Assembly (NCBI GenBank): GCA_023428695.1
Contig: JAEYWY010000010.1
Coordinates: 1 to 34,535, forward strand
Reading direction: 5' to 3'
DNA length: 34,535 nt
DNA from: Bacteroidota bacterium
GTDB lineage: Bacteria > Bacteroidota > Bacteroidia > Cytophagales > Cyclobacteriaceae
In this document: positions 32,586-34,535 of the stretch, one piece after another
Numbering within the stretch: the first letter of the stretch is position 1
How the letters are laid out: every line of letters begins with the position of its first letter
Notes under the pieces: generated by a model
What the model was told of the DNA's origin: nothing
Database searches by the model: none
The model's input: the letters and a program-made list of their open reading frames with translations, nothing else
Made by a program: the position numbers and the translations under genes

Positions 32586-34367
32586 ATGCGTTCAATTTCA
32601 TTACTTTTTCTGCTGATCCCCGTATTGGTTTCATGTGTGTCGAATGTAGATACGGCCTCGCACGCGGGACCGGATATTTCGCTGGACAGTCTGTTGAGTC
32701 AGTATTACGAAGAACGGATTGCACTCGTACCGTTTGAAGCAACGTACGCGGGCGATAATCGCTACAACGATACGATTCAAAACACACTTACCATCGGGTA
32801 TCGTACTGCGCTTGGAGATTTTTATCGCAAGTACAAGTCGCAACTGGAGCGTTATGATACGGCTGCGATGAACGAGAATGAAAGACTGAGTTACGATGTG
32901 CTGAAGTGGACGTGTGACATCAATCTGAAACGTCTCGAATTTCCCGAGCATCTTATGCCGCTGAACCAGTTTACGTCGGTAGCGCTTTCGGTGGGAATTC
33001 TCGCGAGTGGTCAGAGTGTGCAGCCCTTCAGGACCGCCCAGGATTATGACAACTGGCTGTCACGGATTGAGGATTTTCAGGCGTGGATGGATACGGCGAT
33101 GGTTAACATGCGCAAGGGCATGAAGAGTGGTCACGTATTACCGAAGGTACTTGCACAAAAGATGATGGATCAGTTCAGGTCATTTGCGGCAGGACCTGTC
33201 GATACGCATCTTTTTTATAAGCCGGTATTGAATATGCCGGACGATTTTTCAGAGAAGGACAAGGAAAGACTGACTGCCGCATTTGTTCGTAAGATCGGCA
33301 ATGATCTGATTCCGATGTACGCGGACCTGATTGAATTTCTCGAGAAGGAATACGTTCCGGCGTGCCGCGAAACGAGTGGTATTGCTGCGATACCCGGAGG
33401 TGATAAATATTATAACTTTCTTATAACGTATTACACGACAACTGATTCACCCGCGGCCGAGATCTTTGAGATTGGTCAACGCGAAGTTCAGCGGCTGACG
33501 GAAGAGATGAAAGCTGTACGTCAACAGGTCGGTTTCAAAGGAACGCTCCCGGAATTTTTTGTTCACCTGCGTACGAAGAGGGAATTGCTTCCGTTTTCAA
33601 CACCAGAAGAGGTGATTGCAAACTTCAATCGTATTCACGAGAAGATGAAGCCAAACCTGACGCGGTTGTTCAGGCATGCGCCGAAAACGCCATTCGAAGT
33701 AAGGCGTACGGAGGCATTCCGCGAGAAGAGTGCCGCGGCGCAGTATTACCCTGGTTCATTGGATGGCACGCGTCCGGGAATATTTTATGTACCGATTCCC
33801 GATGTGAAGAATTACAACACGATAGGGGATGAAGACTTGTTCCTGCATGAAGCTATACCGGGACATCATTATCAGGTATCGCTGGCGCGTGAAAATCCCG
33901 ACCTGCCAAAGTTCAGAAAGACATCAGGGTACAGCGCATATAGCGAGGGTTGGGCGCTCTACACGGAGTCGTTAGGGAAGGAGCTGGGATTGTATGAAGA
34001 TCCGTACCAGTATTTTGGAATGTTGAGCGCGGATATGCATCGGGCTATCCGGCTTGTTGTGGATGCGGGTATGCATTCGAAGGGCTGGACGCGGGAGGAC
34101 GCAATAAAGTATTCATTAGAGCATGAAGCGGAGGATGAGCGGAGTGTGACGGCGGAAATTGAGCGGTACATGGCGATACCGGGACAGGCGCTGTCGTACA
34201 AGATCGGGCAGTTGAAGATGCGTGAGCTTCGTTCGCGTGCAGAGCAGGCGTTGGGGGACAAGTTTGACATTGCTGAGTTTCATGATCAGATCCTGAACTC
34301 GGGGAATCTGCCGTTGAGTATTCTCGAAAAGAAGATAGACCGGTGGATCGCGTCAGTCTCTGAGTGA
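32586..34367 (+). CDS. DUF885 family lipoprotein, putative metallopeptidase
   Basis: This 593-residue protein has a lipoprotein signal (RSISLLFLLIPVLVSC, Cys17). The hallmark HEAIPGHH (421-428) and YSEGWALYTE shortly after it define the DUF885 family of presumed zinc-dependent peptidases; EHEAEDERSVTAEIERYM near the C-terminus is also typical. Length is normal for the family. It is divergent from the M13 peptidase, and both are likely periplasmic peptidases, so they may share a regulatory region and a task such as peptide turnover. The substrate is unknown. No operon partner follows before the window ends. Confidence 0.85.
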   Translation: MRSISLLFLLIPVLVSCVSNVDTASHAGPDISLDSLLSQYYEERIALVPFEATYAGDNRYNDTIQNTLTIGYRTALGDFYRKYKSQLERYDTAAMNENERLSYDVLKWTCDINLKRLEFPEHLMPLNQFTSVALSVGILASGQSVQPFRTAQDYDNWLSRIEDFQAWMDTAMVNMRKGMKSGHVLPKVLAQKMMDQFRSFAAGPVDTHLFYKPVLNMPDDFSEKDKERLTAAFVRKIGNDLIPMYADLIEFLEKEYVPACRETSGIAAIPGGDKYYNFLITYYTTTDSPAAEIFEIGQREVQRLTEEMKAVRQQVGFKGTLPEFFVHLRTKRELLPFSTPEEVIANFNRIHEKMKPNLTRLFRHAPKTPFEVRRTEAFREKSAAAQYYPGSLDGTRPGIFYVPIPDVKNYNTIGDEDLFLHEAIPGHHYQVSLARENPDLPKFRKTSGYSAYSEGWALYTESLGKELGLYEDPYQYFGMLSADMHRAIRLVVDAGMHSKGWTREDAIKYSLEHEAEDERSVTAEIERYMAIPGQALSYKIGQLKMRELRSRAEQALGDKFDIAEFHDQILNSGNLPLSILEKKIDRWIASVSE

Positions 34368-34535
34368 AGGTAGAAATGCAGTTCTCAACTATTGGAGACA
34401 GGAACTCTAGTCTTCGCACGCGTGTGTTGCGCGTGGGTCCCTTCAGGGATGAAAGGGTGCGGGTGGGAAAGAGAGGAAATGCAGTCAACGCGGCGCAGCT
34501 GAGTTTCGCAGAGCTTATTTTTTAGCACAGTTTTC

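Overview
The window looks like a chromosomal segment of a Bacteroidota bacterium, probably of the Cytophagales type. I infer this from a type IX secretion sorting domain, SpvB/DUF6443-style Rhs proteins, lipoproteins with relaxed lipoboxes, and secreted GH5, M13 and DUF885 enzymes. No marker gene fixes the genus.

Positions 1-9150 hold a secreted Rhs (YD-repeat) toxin locus. It has a SpvB-like shell protein (40-3324), a small secreted protein (3346-3777), and a DUF6443/YD-repeat protein with its own core and toxin tip (3792-8718, broken by a frameshift near 6500-6545). A lipoprotein that is a good immunity candidate (8721-9119) and a terminator follow.

Positions 9150-22440 hold an array of at least six orphan Rhs cassettes, plus debris of one or two more. 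A typical unit is a truncated Rhs core with no start or signal peptide, a toxin tip unlike the other tips, a small immunity-type gene, and then a broken antisense XRE (helix-turn-helix) gene. The recognisable tips are a HExxE putative metallopeptidase, an M91-like domain with lost histidines, a SleB-like cell-wall hydrolase, a basic nuclease-like tip, and an ADP-ribosyltransferase-like domain cut off by a frameshift. One tip with a hydrophobic end is unassigned. The predicted location of each partner (secreted, cytosolic or membrane) mostly agrees with where its toxin should act. A block of about 525 bp is shared without indels by two cassettes (10551-11075 and 15572-16096), with different XRE C-termini on one side and different toxin tips on the other. 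An N-terminal XRE piece closes the array at 22354-22440, and a C-terminal piece opens it at 9152-9367.

Positions 22476-34535 are ordinary chromosomal genes: an alpha/beta hydrolase, a small lipoprotein, a 1404-residue T9SS surface protein, a GH5 glycosidase, an M13 metallopeptidase whose start is unclear, and a DUF885 lipoprotein. The M13 and DUF885 genes are divergent. I saw no tRNA, rRNA, CRISPR array or intact transposase. All function calls come from reading motifs by eye; no searches were run.
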